Source: CALMKX01 sp036274895
GTDB taxonomy: Bacteria; Acidobacteriota; Thermoanaerobaculia; Multivoradales; SZUA-115
DNA length: 64,000 bases
Direction: 5' to 3'
Assembly (NCBI GenBank): GCA_036274895.1
Contig: DASUEU010000056.1
Coordinates: forward strand, 1 to 64,000
Made by a program: the position numbers and the translations under genes. The notes below the pieces were generated by a model. That model did no database searches, had not been told where the DNA came from, and worked only from the letters and a program-made list of their open reading frames with translations. Below are positions 1 through 9,079 of the stretch, piece by piece (positions within the stretch are counted from its first letter, which is position 1; the number at the start of each line of letters is the position of its first letter).

Positions 1-17
1 CCCGTGGCCGCCCTCCC

Positions 18-84
18 CTCCGGAACCCCTCTCCCGGAAGGCTGGGGTGGGCGGGCTGGGAGAGGGGCAGGGGTGAGGGTCTCC
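18..84. repeat. dispersed hairpin repeat, family A copy 1
   Basis: A GC-rich stretch opens with CGGAACCCCTCTCCCGGA and closes with GAGAGGGGCAGGGGTGAGGG, so its two ends can pair as CCCTCTCCC/GGGAGAGGG. Nearly the same unit recurs at about 33141-33203. It lies directly after the stop codon of the permease gene. It could act as a weak terminator or mRNA-end stabiliser, but there is no T-tract. Confidence 0.6.
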
Positions 85-906
85 TCATTCCTTCACCCCT
101 CCCATCAGGATCCCCTCCAGATAGAACCGCTGCAACGCGAAGAACAGCACCAGCGTCGGCAGGATGGTGAGCACCGAGCCGGCCATCATCAGCTCGGTGT
201 CCTGCACGTGCTCGCCCTGGAGGTTGGCCAGGGCGGCCGGCAGCGTGTAGTGGCTCTCGTCGGCCAGGATGATCAGGGGCCAGAGGAAGTCGTTCCACGA
301 GCCCAGGAAGGTCAGCACCCCCAGCGTCACCAGGATCGGCGTCAGCAGGGGCAGCACCAGCCGGAAGAAGATCCGCCCTTCGCTCGCACCGTCCACCCGC
401 GCGGCGTCCAGCAGCTCCCCGGGGATCGACAGGGCGTGCTGGCGGACCAGGAAGATGCCGGAGATCGAGACCAGGCTGGGGATCATCACCCCGGCATACG
501 TATTGACCAGCCCGAGCGCCTTGAGCATCAGGAAGAGAGGCAGCATCCCCACCTGCGCCGGCACCACCAGCCCGGCGAGCAGCAAAGCGAACAGCCGGTC
601 CCGCCCGGCGAAGCGCAGCTTGGCGAAGGCGTAGCCGGCGAGCGAGTTGAGCAGCAGCGAGATCGCCGTCACCGCCACGGCCAGGAACAGGCTGTTGGCG
701 AAGCTGCGGCCCAGGTTCAAATGCGAGAACAGCTGCCGGTACTGCTCCAGGGTGACCCGGCTGGGCAGCAGGCGGGGCGGCAGCGCATTGGCCTCCCCCG
801 TGGGCATCAGGGAGACCGAGACCATCCACAGGAGAGGCGCCACCGTGGCCAGGGCCACCAGGGCCAGCAGGCCCGTCCACAGCAGAGAGCGCGTGCGCTG
901 GCTCAT
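85..906 (-). CDS. sugar ABC transporter permease, MalG family
   Basis: This is an inner-membrane permease subunit of a binding-protein-dependent carbohydrate importer, 273 residues. A membrane segment lies at about residues 8-32 and further hydrophobic stretches follow. The EAA loop that contacts the ATPase is at about 164-186 and contains DAARVDGAS. The start was set at the ATG at 906, which overlaps the stop of the upstream permease (ATGA, 903-906). The reading frame continues 34 codons further upstream inside the neighbouring gene, and that part lacks any permease character. It is the last visible gene of the minus-strand sugar operon. No ATPase gene follows in the window, so a shared or distant ATPase is likely. 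The substrate is inferred from neighbours. Confidence 0.9.
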   Translation of the reverse strand: MSQRTRSLLWTGLLALVALATVAPLLWMVSVSLMPTGEANALPPRLLPSRVTLEQYRQLFSHLNLGRSFANSLFLAVAVTAISLLLNSLAGYAFAKLRFAGRDRLFALLLAGLVVPAQVGMLPLFLMLKALGLVNTYAGVMIPSLVSISGIFLVRQHALSIPGELLDAARVDGASEGRIFFRLVLPLLTPILVTLGVLTFLGSWNDFLWPLIILADESHYTLPAALANLQGEHVQDTELMMAGSVLTILPTLVLFFALQRFYLEGILMGGVKE

Positions 907-1796
907 GCCCGCCTCGGCCGCAGGATCAGCGACTGCGCGAGGGTGACCAGCAGCACCACCGCAAAGAGCACGAAGGCCACCGCCGCCGCGTAGCCCAGGT
1001 TCCACCAACGGAAGCCCTCCTTGAACATCAGCAGCACCACCGAGAGGGTGGCGTTCATCGGGTTGCCGCCGCGGGTCATGACGTAGGGCTCGGCGAAGAG
1101 CTGCAGGCTGCCGATGGTGGTGACCGTGGCCACGAAGAAGAAGGTCGGCGCCAGCATCGGCAGGGTGAAGTGGCGCAAGCGGTCCCAGGGCGAGGCGCCG
1201 TCAATCGCCGCCGCCTCGTAGAGGGATTCCGGGATCGCCCGTAGCCCGGCGATGAACAGGATCAGGTTGTAGCCGAAGCCCTTCCAGACCGCGAGCAGGA
1301 TGATCGCCGGCATGGCGAAGCGAGGGTCCCCCAGCCAGTCGATCTGCGGCAGACCCACCAGGTCCGAGAGCCGCGCCAGCAGGCCGAAGCGGGGCTGGTA
1401 GAAATAGCGCCAGACCACCGCCACGGCCACCAGGGTGGTGACGTAGGGGGCGAAGAAGAGGGTGCGCCAGAGCGGCTGGAGGCGGGTGAGGCGGGAGTTG
1501 ACGGCGAGCGCACCGCCCAGCCCCACCGCCACCGACAGCACCCCGGCCCCGAGAGCGAAGTAGAAGGTGTTGCCCAGGGCCTTCCAGAACAGGGGATCGG
1601 CGAGCAGCCGCGAGTAGTTGGCGAAGCCCACGAGCCGGACGTTGGCGGGATCGGCCAGGGCGTAGAGGTCGAAGTCGGTGAGCGAGAGGGCGAAGGCGGC
1701 CACGATCGGCAGCACGAAGAAGACGAAGATCAGCGCCAGGGCGGGCGTCAAGAACCAGAACGCGGCACGGGCCTCGGCGGCGAGGTCGCTTCTCAT
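903..1796 (-). CDS. sugar ABC transporter permease, MalF family
   Basis: This is the second inner-membrane permease subunit, 297 residues, pairing with the MalG-type protein downstream. The first membrane segment is at about residues 12-38. The EAA loop is at about 191-215 with YEAAAIDGAS. Both ends are translationally coupled: the start overlaps the stop of the solute-binding protein gene (ATGA, 1793-1796) and the stop overlaps the MalG start. The length is normal for the family. Together with the lipoprotein upstream it forms a CUT1-type importer for an oligosaccharide, probably the glucoside released by the GH144-like protein encoded two genes upstream. Confidence 0.92.
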   Translation of the reverse strand: MRSDLAAEARAAFWFLTPALALIFVFFVLPIVAAFALSLTDFDLYALADPANVRLVGFANYSRLLADPLFWKALGNTFYFALGAGVLSVAVGLGGALAVNSRLTRLQPLWRTLFFAPYVTTLVAVAVVWRYFYQPRFGLLARLSDLVGLPQIDWLGDPRFAMPAIILLAVWKGFGYNLILFIAGLRAIPESLYEAAAIDGASPWDRLRHFTLPMLAPTFFFVATVTTIGSLQLFAEPYVMTRGGNPMNATLSVVLLMFKEGFRWWNLGYAAAVAFVLFAVVLLVTLAQSLILRPRRA

Positions 1797-3331
1797 GGGC
1801 GGCGTGCCCCTCCCTTCGCCGGGGGCTGAACCCCCCGGCTACCGTCGATCCGTCGCTGCGCGACGGGGGATGGGCGTCGCGCAGCGACGCGGCCAGGGTA
1901 GCCGGGGCTTTCAAGCCCCGGCCCACCGCCGAGCAGAGATCCCTCGGCTTCGGGCCTGCGGCCCTGCGCTCGGGATGACATCGGGGTCACCTGGCGCACC
2001 GTCCCCGTTGTCGCCCCGAGCGAAGCCGAGGGTCCTCCCGGAGGCGCGGGGCTCTTCGCCTTCTTGCGGTCGAGCAGGGCGCGGCGCTTGGCGAGCATCT
2101 TCTCGACGTCGGCGTCGAGGGCGGCGAGGGTGTCCTCGAGCGAGACGCCACCGCGGATCGCCGCGTCCATGCGCTCGCCGATCGCCGTCGCCACCCGCTC
2201 CCACTCGGGCACCAGGGGCGTGGGCTTGGCCGCCTCGAGCTGGGTGCGGAAGGCGGCCAGGCGTTGATCGCCGGCCAGCTCGGCCTCCCCCCACACCGAG
2301 GCGCGGGGCGGCAGGTCCCCGGCCAGGCGGTAAAGGGCGAGGAGAGCCGGCGGCGAGGTCAGGTAGCGCATCAGCTGCCAGGCCTCCTCGGGGTGGCGGC
2401 TGCCCCGGAACAGCACCAGGCTCGAGCCCCCCGCCAGCGAGGCCCCCGGCCAGGGCGTGCCGTCCGGCACCGGCAGGGGGGCGGTGGTCCAGGCGTCGGC
2501 CAGCGCCGGGGGCAGGCGGCGGCTGAACTCCCCCAGGTCCCAGGGCCCCGAGACGTAGAAGACCAGCTCCCCCGCCGCGATCTGCTGATAGCGGTTGGCG
2601 ATCTGGTTGATCGAGGCGGCCGGGGCGAGGTCGGCCTCGAACAGGCTCAGGTAGAACGCCGCGGCCTCGCGGAAGGGAGCCTCCCGAAAGGCGCCGTGAC
2701 GCCCTTCGGGGTCGAGGATCGTCGAGCCCTTCTGGAGGGCGAAGATCACCGGCTGGAACCACTCGTCGGTGGGCAGCAGGGCGCCCCAACGCCCCGGGGG
2801 GCCGGTGGCGCGGATGCGCGCCATCGCCTCGCGCCAGCCGCTCCAGGTGCGGGGCACCTCGTCGTAGCCGGCCTGGCGCAGCAGGTCCTTGCGGTAGAAG
2901 AGCAGCCGGGTATCCACGTACCAGGGCAGGCCCCAGAGCCGGCCGTCGACCACGTTCGAGCCCCAGGGCCCCGGGAAGAAGTCCCCGGGATCGAAGCCGG
3001 CGGAGGCCGCCACCCGCTCGTCGAGCGGCAGCATCGCCCCGAGGGCGGCGAGCTCCGGGATCCAGGTGTTGCCGACCTGGGCCACGTCCGGCGTCGCCTC
3101 GCCGACGAAGGCGGTGAGCAGCTTCTCGTGGGCCGCCGACCAGGGGATCTGCTGGACCCTGACGGTGACCCCCGGATGCGTGCGCTCGAACTCCGGGATC
3201 AGCTCCCGTACCACCTCGCCCTCCCGCCCCAGCCCCCAGAGGGTGAGCTGCACGGCCCCCGGCTGCTGCCGGGCGCAGGCGCACCCGAGCAGGGCCACGG
3301 CCGCTCCGGCGGCGAGGCGGCGCCGGCTCAT
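1793..3331 (-). CDS. extracellular solute-binding lipoprotein of sugar ABC importer, with repeat-derived tail
   Basis: This is a family 1 solute-binding protein, 512 residues. Residues 1-17 form a lipoprotein signal ending ALLGC, followed by a typical sugar-binding fold (LTLWGLGREGEV near 29-40; TPDVAQVGNTWIPELAALG). The recognisable protein ends near residue 430. The last 82 residues are Gly/Arg/Pro-rich and are encoded by the palindromic repeats at 1818-2046. Even so, the frame runs on to an ATGA overlap with the MalF gene. The start overlaps the stop of the GH144-like gene (3328-3331). It presumably delivers an oligosaccharide to the two permeases. The tail is probably non-functional sequence that kept the frame open, or the downstream start is now reached by read-through. 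Confidence 0.88.
   Translation of the reverse strand: MSRRRLAAGAAVALLGCACARQQPGAVQLTLWGLGREGEVVRELIPEFERTHPGVTVRVQQIPWSAAHEKLLTAFVGEATPDVAQVGNTWIPELAALGAMLPLDERVAASAGFDPGDFFPGPWGSNVVDGRLWGLPWYVDTRLLFYRKDLLRQAGYDEVPRTWSGWREAMARIRATGPPGRWGALLPTDEWFQPVIFALQKGSTILDPEGRHGAFREAPFREAAAFYLSLFEADLAPAASINQIANRYQQIAAGELVFYVSGPWDLGEFSRRLPPALADAWTTAPLPVPDGTPWPGASLAGGSSLVLFRGSRHPEEAWQLMRYLTSPPALLALYRLAGDLPPRASVWGEAELAGDQRLAAFRTQLEAAKPTPLVPEWERVATAIGERMDAAIRGGVSLEDTLAALDADVEKMLAKRRALLDRKKAKSPAPPGGPSASLGATTGTVRQVTPMSSRAQGRRPEAEGSLLGGGPGLESPGYPGRVAARRPSPVAQRRIDGSRGVQPPAKGGARRP
1818..2046. repeat. dispersed palindromic repeat cluster inside a coding sequence
   Basis: The outer arms GCCGGGGGCTGAACCCCCC (from 1818) and GGGGCTTTCAAGCCCCGGC (to 1922) pair imperfectly around an inner CGTCGCTGCGCGAC / GTCGCGCAGCGAC pair. 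The unit at 1936-1980, beginning AGATCCCTCGGCTTCGGGCC, recurs almost exactly at about 40062-40104. The cluster lies within the reading frame of the solute-binding protein, replacing its natural 3' end. Confidence 0.65.
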
Positions 3332-4755
3332 CGCTCCCCGAGCCAGCCGCCCGAGAAGCCTGCCTTCTCGAGCCCCCGTTTCAGGTGGGGGTTGCCGCGC
3401 AGCAGGCGCCAGATGAGGCCGCTCCTGTGGTTCTCGACCATCAGCAGGATCACCCCCTGGTCGATCCCGAGGTAGTCGGTGTCGAACCAGCCGACCCCGG
3501 GCACCACCCGGCCGTGGCGCACGGCGACGGGCTCGGTCAGGGTGAGGTTCAGCGCGTCGAGGAAGCCGTAACGGCCCCAGAGGTGCTCCCCGAAGCGCTC
3601 CTTCATGGTCTTGAGGGCGAGCAGGGACTGCGACGGCGTGAAGGGCAGGGAGCCGGCCGCCGCGGACGGTGAAAGGGTGCCGTCATCCCGTACCTCGTGG
3701 GCCGCGGCGCCGCGCGCCGCATAGGTCATGAAGCGTACCTTGCGGCCGCCCACCGTCAGCTCGGCGTCGAGGGGACCGTCACAGGCGGTCAGCCCCCACA
3801 GTTCGGCCCCGTAGCCGGCGAAGCCCCCGGGGTTGGCGATCGCGTAGCGCTGTTGCGAGAGGCCGGCCCGGCGGGAGTTCTCGAAGTAGTCAATGCCCCG
3901 CTGCCGCAAGAAGGCGTCCGCCACGCCGCGGGTGTCGATGAAGGCGTGCGAGTAGTGGTGGCCGAAGAGAGGGGCGAAATTGACGTGCTCCAAGCCCTGG
4001 AAGCTCGCCCAGTGATAGGTGCGGGTGTACTCCGCCCACGCCGCGGGATCGACCGGGTGGGTCGGCGAGCCGATCGCCAGGGCGTAGAGCAGCAGGGCCT
4101 CGTTGTAGCCTCGCCAATCCCAGCCGTGGAGGCCCTGCTCGGGGGTCCAGCCCATCGCCACCAGGGGTGGCCGGGCGAGCAGGCGATCCCACTCCACCCG
4201 GCGGTAGAGGGCCTCGGCCAGCTCGCGGACCTCCCGCTCGGCCGGGGACTGACGGTCGAAATAGGCCGCGGCCGTGAAGGTACCGGCGAGCAGCAGAGTG
4301 GTGTCGATGGTCGACAGCTCCACCTGCTCGAAGCGCCGGCCGGTCGCCATGTCGAGGAAGTGGTAGTAGAAGCCCCAGTGGCCGGTGGTGCCGGCCGGCT
4401 CCGGGCCCTGGGGGGCCTGCTGGAAGAAGCGCAGGGTGGTGAGGGTGCGCTCGGCGGCCGCCTCCCGGCTCACCCAACCCCGTTCGACGCCGATGGGATA
4501 GCCCGCCAGGGCGAAGCCGACGGCGGCGATGCTCGAAAAGGAGGGCGTGGGCCAACGGTCCGGGATCAGCCCGTTGTCCGGGTTCGCCCGTTCCCAGAAG
4601 TAGCGGAAGGTGCGCTCTCCGAGGTCGTCGAGAAAGGCCTCGTCGGCCTGGGCGACCGCCGCGGGGGCTGCGACCGGAGCCCGGCCGGCCGCGCAGGCCA
4701 AGACCAGCAACGTCAGGGCGGCGGCGAACAGGCGAGCCGAACGGGAGGTCGTCAC
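3328..4755 (-). CDS. GH144-like (glucoamylase-domain) lipoprotein, probable endo-beta-1,2-glucanase
   Basis: About 475 residues. A signal with a lipobox-like VLAC is followed by the PF10091-type domain. Recognisable pieces include ERTFRYFWE, NGLIPDRW, GYPIGVERGW, GHWGFYYHFLDM and ELSTIDTTLLLAG. Characterised members of this family (GH144) cut beta-1,2-glucan, but the family also contains other activities, so the substrate is an inference. The longest frame starts at 4797, but that ATG sits inside a perfect palindromic repeat. The GTG at 4755 (VTTSRSARL) gives a clean lipoprotein signal and is preferred. The stop overlaps the start of the solute-binding protein gene (ATGA). Confidence 0.8.
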   Translation of the reverse strand: MTTSRSARLFAAALTLLVLACAAGRAPVAAPAAVAQADEAFLDDLGERTFRYFWERANPDNGLIPDRWPTPSFSSIAAVGFALAGYPIGVERGWVSREAAAERTLTTLRFFQQAPQGPEPAGTTGHWGFYYHFLDMATGRRFEQVELSTIDTTLLLAGTFTAAAYFDRQSPAEREVRELAEALYRRVEWDRLLARPPLVAMGWTPEQGLHGWDWRGYNEALLLYALAIGSPTHPVDPAAWAEYTRTYHWASFQGLEHVNFAPLFGHHYSHAFIDTRGVADAFLRQRGIDYFENSRRAGLSQQRYAIANPGGFAGYGAELWGLTACDGPLDAELTVGGRKVRFMTYAARGAAAHEVRDDGTLSPSAAAGSLPFTPSQSLLALKTMKERFGEHLWGRYGFLDALNLTLTEPVAVRHGRVVPGVGWFDTDYLGIDQGVILLMVENHRSGLIWRLLRGNPHLKRGLEKAGFSGGWLGER

Positions 4756-4779
4756 GGAATCAGCGTACCCCAGGGAAAT

Positions 4780-4912
4780 CCTGTAGGGGCGACGCATGCG
4801 TCGCCCCTACAGGGGAATCGCTCAGAACCCGACCTTTGCCCTCGTTCCCACGCAGAGCGTGGGCCGAGTTTGCTGGGTTCCCACGCAAAGCGTGGGAACC
4901 AGAGACCGCGGA
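4780..4912. repeat. dispersed palindromic repeats inside the sugar operon
   Basis: Bases 4780-4813 form a perfect 34-base palindrome with GGGGCGACGCATGCGTCGCC at its centre. It is followed by two copies of the CCCACGC-nnn-GCGTGGG unit, at about 4849-4865 and 4881-4904. The same units recur at about 32944 and 45448-45520. They separate the receptor gene from the glucanase gene, where mRNA hairpins could limit expression of the distal genes. That role is inferred. Confidence 0.75.
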
Positions 4913-4925
4913 AGCGGGCAATCGA

Positions 4926-7898
4926 TCAGAATCCGACCTTGACTCCGACCTGGAACCGCCGCGTGTTGAACTGGCAGTTGCCCTGGCCGAAGCGGGCGTT
5001 GACCTCCGGAAGCGGTGGCTTGAACGACTCGAAGCAGCCCTCGTTGGTGTAGTCGAAGATGTTGAACGCCTCGCCGATCAGTCCCAGGTTCACCGGCCCG
5101 ACGTCCTTCTGCCAGTCGAGGCGCAGGTCCACGCTGCGATAGACCCAATTGTCCCAGCCCAGGAAGTCACGCTCCTCGGCCCGGCCCTCGTTCCAGCGCA
5201 CGGTGAACTGATCGAAACCCTGCGAGGCGTCGAAGACCGTGAAGGGGAAGCCCGAGCCCAGGGTGATGATGCTCGAGGCACGCAAGCCCCAGGGCAGCCC
5301 CACGGTGCCGCTCGCCACGATGCGGTGGCGCTCGTCGAAGTCGCCGGGGTGGCGCTCGTAGTCGGCCGCCGAGACGAAGTCGAAGGCCGAGAAGCGCACC
5401 CCTTCGCTCACGTCCGCCGTGCCGGTGGACTCCGCCTCGGCGTAGGTGTAGGCGAGGTTGAAGCCCCAGCGGGATTCCGCGGTGTAGGGCTTGTCGAGGG
5501 TGAGATAGATCGCGTCGTACCAGCTCTCGCGCGAGGTGTCGGTGATGAACACGCGGGCGTAGCCGGGTACGCCGACGTTGCCGCCGAAGCGATCACCGAA
5601 GGCGGTGCCCGGGGGCAGGTCGCCGAAAAACCACGACATGCCGTTCTTTCCCCGCACGTTGGCGTAGGAGAGGCCGACCAGCCAGCTGCCGAGCTGCTGG
5701 CGCACCCCCAGCGTCCACTGATCGGAGCGCGGCGGGCGCAGGTCGTTGGCGACCAGGAAGACCTCCGGACCCGGCGCCTGGCCGGAAGCGATCAGGTCGT
5801 CGAGGCCGCGCTGGGTCAGGTACGCATCGTTCCAGAGCAGGGGCGGCACGCTACAGCCGGGCCGGGCGACGCCGGGAGTGTCGGTGAAGCAGAAGGTGTA
5901 GACGCTCCAGGTCTGGCGGAACTGCTCGTCGAAGATGTCGTTGAGCTGGACGCGGTCGTAGTAGCGGCCCCAGCCGCCATAGATCACCGTCCTGCCGTCG
6001 CCCTTCATGTCCCAGGCGAAGCCGATGCGCGGTTGAACCATGCCGGTGTACGGGTCGCGATCGTTGCCGTCGGTGGTGTAGCGATCGAGGTCGAGGAAGT
6101 CCGTGAGCTGCCAGGTGGTCTGGCCGCCCACCGGCGTCGAGTAGGTGCGCTGCGCGCTCTCGAGGGCGGCCACCAGCTGCGGCGGGGTCTGGTAGTCGTT
6201 GTTGATCATGTTGGACTCGTAGTCCCAGCGCAGGCCGAGGTTGAGGGTCAGGCGATCGGTCACCTGCCAGTCGTCCTGGAGGTAGAGGCCGACCTGGGTG
6301 TTGTCGAACTCGAGACCCGGATCACCGAAGCCGTAGCGCGCGAGGAAGGGGTACTGCCAGGCTTCGGCACTGCGAAACTCGAAGAAGGGGTTGAAGTTGG
6401 CGAACTTCTCCACGGTGTACTCCGCGTAGTTGGCGGCGAGCCCGGCCTTCACCGTGTGCGAGCCCCGCCAGTTGGCGTAGTAGGTGAAGTCATCGCGCAG
6501 GCTGATGCGATCCTGATCGAAGTTCTGATTGAAATCCTTGCCACCCACGTCGAGCAAGCCCACGTAGTTCTGGTGCGGCGTCTCCGGCGCCAGGGCCGTG
6601 GGCTCCCAGTTGAGGGACTGGTAGGAGAGGGTGGCCTCGTTGAACATCGAGGAGCTGAGCACCGCGCTGTGCTTGGCCACCAGGGCTTCGGTCTTGATCC
6701 GCAGGCGCTCGGCTCCTTCCTCCACTCGCTGCCCGCCGAAGCCGCGGATCTCCTCCTCGTCACGGGCGTTGGCCGAGATGTCGAGGGTCTGGCTGGCCTT
6801 GGGCTGCCAGGAGACCTTGCCGAAGAAGAGCTGAGACTCGAAGGGGGAGGCCACCAGGCCGAGCTGGTAGCCGTCCAGGCGGGCTCGCACGTTGGCCGGC
6901 GCACTGTCGTACTGGGCGCCGCGGGAGACCAGGTTGAAGCGGTCCTGCTCGTTCTGCTCGAAAGCGGCGAAGAAGTGCACCTTGTCGCGCACGATCGGGC
7001 CGCCCAGGGAGAGCGCCGCCTGCTTGCGCTCGTAATCCGGCTTGGCCGCGCCCTGCTCGCGGGAGAGGTCGTCCTGCTCGACCAGGCCCTTGTCCTGGTA
7101 CTGGTAGAGCAGATCGCCCCGCCAGTTGTTGCCGCCGGACTTGGTGACCGCGGTGATCACCGCCGCCGCGGCCTTGTCGTACTCGGCCTTGTAGTTCTGG
7201 GTCAGCACCTGGAACTCCTGCACGGCGTTCTGCGGGAAGGGGTTGCCCTTGCTCGAGTCCTGCAGGAAGGCACCGCCCTGGAGCACGTCGTTCTTGTAGG
7301 AGAGGCCGTCGACGAAGACGTTCACCTGCCGCGAGTCCATGCCGCCGGAGCGGAACTTCTGGGTGTCGTTCTCGTCCAGGGTGACCGCCACCCCCGGCGC
7401 CAGGGCGGCGAAGTTGAGGAAGTTGCGCTCGCCCTGGGGCAGGCTCTCGATCTGCACCGTGGTGACGTTGGTGGTGACCTCGGAGGAGCGGGTGTCCACC
7501 AGCAGCTTGGTCGCCTCGCCCACCACCGTCAGCTCGCCCAGCGAGAGCACGTTGGTCGACAGCACCAGGTTGACCACCAGGTCCTGGCCGAGCAGCACCG
7601 TGACCGTCTCGGCGAGGTCGGCGTAGCGCTCCGAGGAGGCGATCAGCTGATAGGTGCCCGGGGCGAGGCCCGGCAGGCTGAACGAGCCGTCCGCCCCGGA
7701 GACCGCCGCGTGGGAATAGCCGCTGTCGATCCCCACCGCCGTGACCGTGGCGCCCGCCACCGGCCCGGCCTCGTCGGTGACCGTGCCGCGGATGCTCGCG
7801 CTGGTGGTCTGCGCCGCGGCGGGGCCCCAGGGGGCGAGCGCCAAGGCGAGCCCTAGAATGAGCACGATTCCGACGTGCTGCGCTGAACGAAACTTCAT
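4926..7898 (-). CDS. TonB-dependent receptor, Oar-like, with N-terminal carboxypeptidase-regulatory-like domain
   Basis: This is an outer-membrane receptor of 990 residues. A signal peptide ending GPAAAQ is followed by a beta-sandwich domain (SIRGTVTDEAGPVAGATVTA), then a plug region (RSSEVTTNVTTVQIESLPQG, NFLNFAALAPG), then a long barrel ending in a C-terminal phenylalanine (GVKVGF). This architecture is abundant in Acidobacteriota. The start at 7898 has a strong ribosome site, GAAGGAGGAGGACATG, and overlaps the LacI stop (ATGA). Lying second in a sugar operon, it probably imports an oligosaccharide across the outer membrane. Specificity cannot be read from sequence. Confidence 0.92.
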   Translation of the reverse strand: MKFRSAQHVGIVLILGLALALAPWGPAAAQTTSASIRGTVTDEAGPVAGATVTAVGIDSGYSHAAVSGADGSFSLPGLAPGTYQLIASSERYADLAETVTVLLGQDLVVNLVLSTNVLSLGELTVVGEATKLLVDTRSSEVTTNVTTVQIESLPQGERNFLNFAALAPGVAVTLDENDTQKFRSGGMDSRQVNVFVDGLSYKNDVLQGGAFLQDSSKGNPFPQNAVQEFQVLTQNYKAEYDKAAAAVITAVTKSGGNNWRGDLLYQYQDKGLVEQDDLSREQGAAKPDYERKQAALSLGGPIVRDKVHFFAAFEQNEQDRFNLVSRGAQYDSAPANVRARLDGYQLGLVASPFESQLFFGKVSWQPKASQTLDISANARDEEEIRGFGGQRVEEGAERLRIKTEALVAKHSAVLSSSMFNEATLSYQSLNWEPTALAPETPHQNYVGLLDVGGKDFNQNFDQDRISLRDDFTYYANWRGSHTVKAGLAANYAEYTVEKFANFNPFFEFRSAEAWQYPFLARYGFGDPGLEFDNTQVGLYLQDDWQVTDRLTLNLGLRWDYESNMINNDYQTPPQLVAALESAQRTYSTPVGGQTTWQLTDFLDLDRYTTDGNDRDPYTGMVQPRIGFAWDMKGDGRTVIYGGWGRYYDRVQLNDIFDEQFRQTWSVYTFCFTDTPGVARPGCSVPPLLWNDAYLTQRGLDDLIASGQAPGPEVFLVANDLRPPRSDQWTLGVRQQLGSWLVGLSYANVRGKNGMSWFFGDLPPGTAFGDRFGGNVGVPGYARVFITDTSRESWYDAIYLTLDKPYTAESRWGFNLAYTYAEAESTGTADVSEGVRFSAFDFVSAADYERHPGDFDERHRIVASGTVGLPWGLRASSIITLGSGFPFTVFDASQGFDQFTVRWNEGRAEERDFLGWDNWVYRSVDLRLDWQKDVGPVNLGLIGEAFNIFDYTNEGCFESFKPPLPEVNARFGQGNCQFNTRRFQVGVKVGF

Positions 7899-9022
7899 GT
7901 CCTCCTCCTTCTGGTTGGCTGCGAGCCGTCGGCGCCACGCTCTGGCCGAGGCTTTTGTTCGCGTTGGGGAGCGCACGAGGCGCGCTCGACCAGGGTCACC
8001 GGCAGACGTTCCTCGCGGCCCCGGGTCGTCGGTTCCTGGCGCACGCCTTCGAGGGCGCGTGCGATCGCCAGCTCGCCGAGCTCGGCGATGGGCACTCGGA
8101 CGGTGGTCAGCGGCGGCTGGACGTGGCGCGCCGCGGGGATGTCGTCGAAACCAACCAGGGAGATCTCTTCGGGCACGGCGACCGCCGCCTCGCGCAGGGC
8201 CTGGAGGCAGCCCAGGGCCATGGCGTCGTTGGCGGCGAAGACCGCCGTGGGCCGCGGCCGGCGGGCGGCGATCCGGGCTCCGGCCGCGTGGCCCGCTCGC
8301 TCGCTGAAGTCGCCGGGCAGCACCGTCGCCTTGACCTCGGCGCCGGCCTCGGCGACGGCGGCGAGGAAGCCCCGGCGCCGCTCCTCGGCGTCGAGGTTGC
8401 CCTTGGGGCCGCCCAAGAAGACGATGCGGCGGTGGCCCAGTCCGACCAGGTGGCGCACCACGGCCGCGGCACCGCCGCGGTTGTCGATGCCGAGGGAGTG
8501 GAAGGGCTGGCCCGGGACGGAGCAGTCGAGCAGCACCACCGGCACGCCGAGCAGCGGGGCCGAGAGCACCCGCGGATCGACGTCCGGGAACATCAGCACC
8601 AGGGCATCCACCCGGCCGCGCAGGGCACCGAGCAGGGCCTGTACCTCGCCGCGGTCGCTGTGGGAGCCGGAGACCAGCAGGTGGAAGCCCTCGCGCCGGG
8701 CGGCCAGCGACAGGCCGCGCAGCAGCTCGGAGTAGAACTCACCATGGAGGTCGGGCAGCACCACGCCGATGGTGTCGGTGCGCCGGGCGGCCAGGCTGCG
8801 CGCCGCCTGGTGGGGGGCGTAGCCCAGCTCCTTGACCACCGCCAGCACCTTCTCGCGGGTGGCCTCGGTGACCACTTCCTTGCCGTTCAAGACCCGCGAG
8901 ACCGTCGCCGTGGAGACCCCGGCCCGGGCCGCGACCGTACGCACGTTCACCGCCGATCCCGCGGCCGGGTCCCGGCGACGGGCACGAGCGGACGAGCGAG
9001 GGGGCTGGGCCGGGTGGCGCAT
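7895..9022 (-). CDS. LacI/GalR-family transcriptional regulator of the sugar operon
   Basis: This is a DNA-binding repressor of up to 375 residues. The helix-turn-helix is at about residues 27-46 (VRTVAARAGVSTATVSRVLN), followed by a periplasmic-binding-protein-like effector domain (GVVLPDLHGEFYSELLRG, VFAANDAMALGCLQAL, LVGFDDIPAARHVQPPLTTV). The first 24 residues are unusually basic and precede the usual start of the family, so a GTG at 8947 is an alternative start. It is the first gene after the operator-promoter at 9031-9079 and its stop overlaps the receptor start. This implies autoregulation together with the transport operon. Confidence 0.93.
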   Translation of the reverse strand: MRHPAQPPRSSARARRRDPAAGSAVNVRTVAARAGVSTATVSRVLNGKEVVTEATREKVLAVVKELGYAPHQAARSLAARRTDTIGVVLPDLHGEFYSELLRGLSLAARREGFHLLVSGSHSDRGEVQALLGALRGRVDALVLMFPDVDPRVLSAPLLGVPVVLLDCSVPGQPFHSLGIDNRGGAAAVVRHLVGLGHRRIVFLGGPKGNLDAEERRRGFLAAVAEAGAEVKATVLPGDFSERAGHAAGARIAARRPRPTAVFAANDAMALGCLQALREAAVAVPEEISLVGFDDIPAARHVQPPLTTVRVPIAELGELAIARALEGVRQEPTTRGREERLPVTLVERASCAPQREQKPRPERGADGSQPTRRRRT

Positions 9023-9030
9023 CCTTCGAC

Positions 9031-9079
9031 TGTAACCGTTTACATCGAGGATGCTACTCGGGTGTCACCCGGTCGTCAA
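9031..9079 (-). promoter_or_regulatory. LacI-type operator and sigma-70-like promoter for lacI and the sugar operon
   Basis: Reading the minus strand, TTGACG (9074-9079), a 17-base spacer and TAGCAT (9051-9056) make a good promoter. Immediately downstream, at the predicted transcription start, lies TGTAAACGGTTACA (9031-9044). It is a near-perfect palindrome with a central CG, as expected of a LacI/GalR operator. The -35 box overlaps the stop codon of the GH1 gene. Confidence 0.85.

Noticed and set aside
4783..4797. ATG at 4797 as start of the GH144-like gene
   Set aside because: It lies in the centre of a perfect palindromic repeat and would place 14 extra residues before a clean lipoprotein signal.
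4836..7856. A 1006-codon open frame on the plus strand
   Set aside because: It runs antisense to the TonB receptor, has Val/Leu/Gly/Glu-rich shadow composition and no domain, and no ribosome site precedes it.
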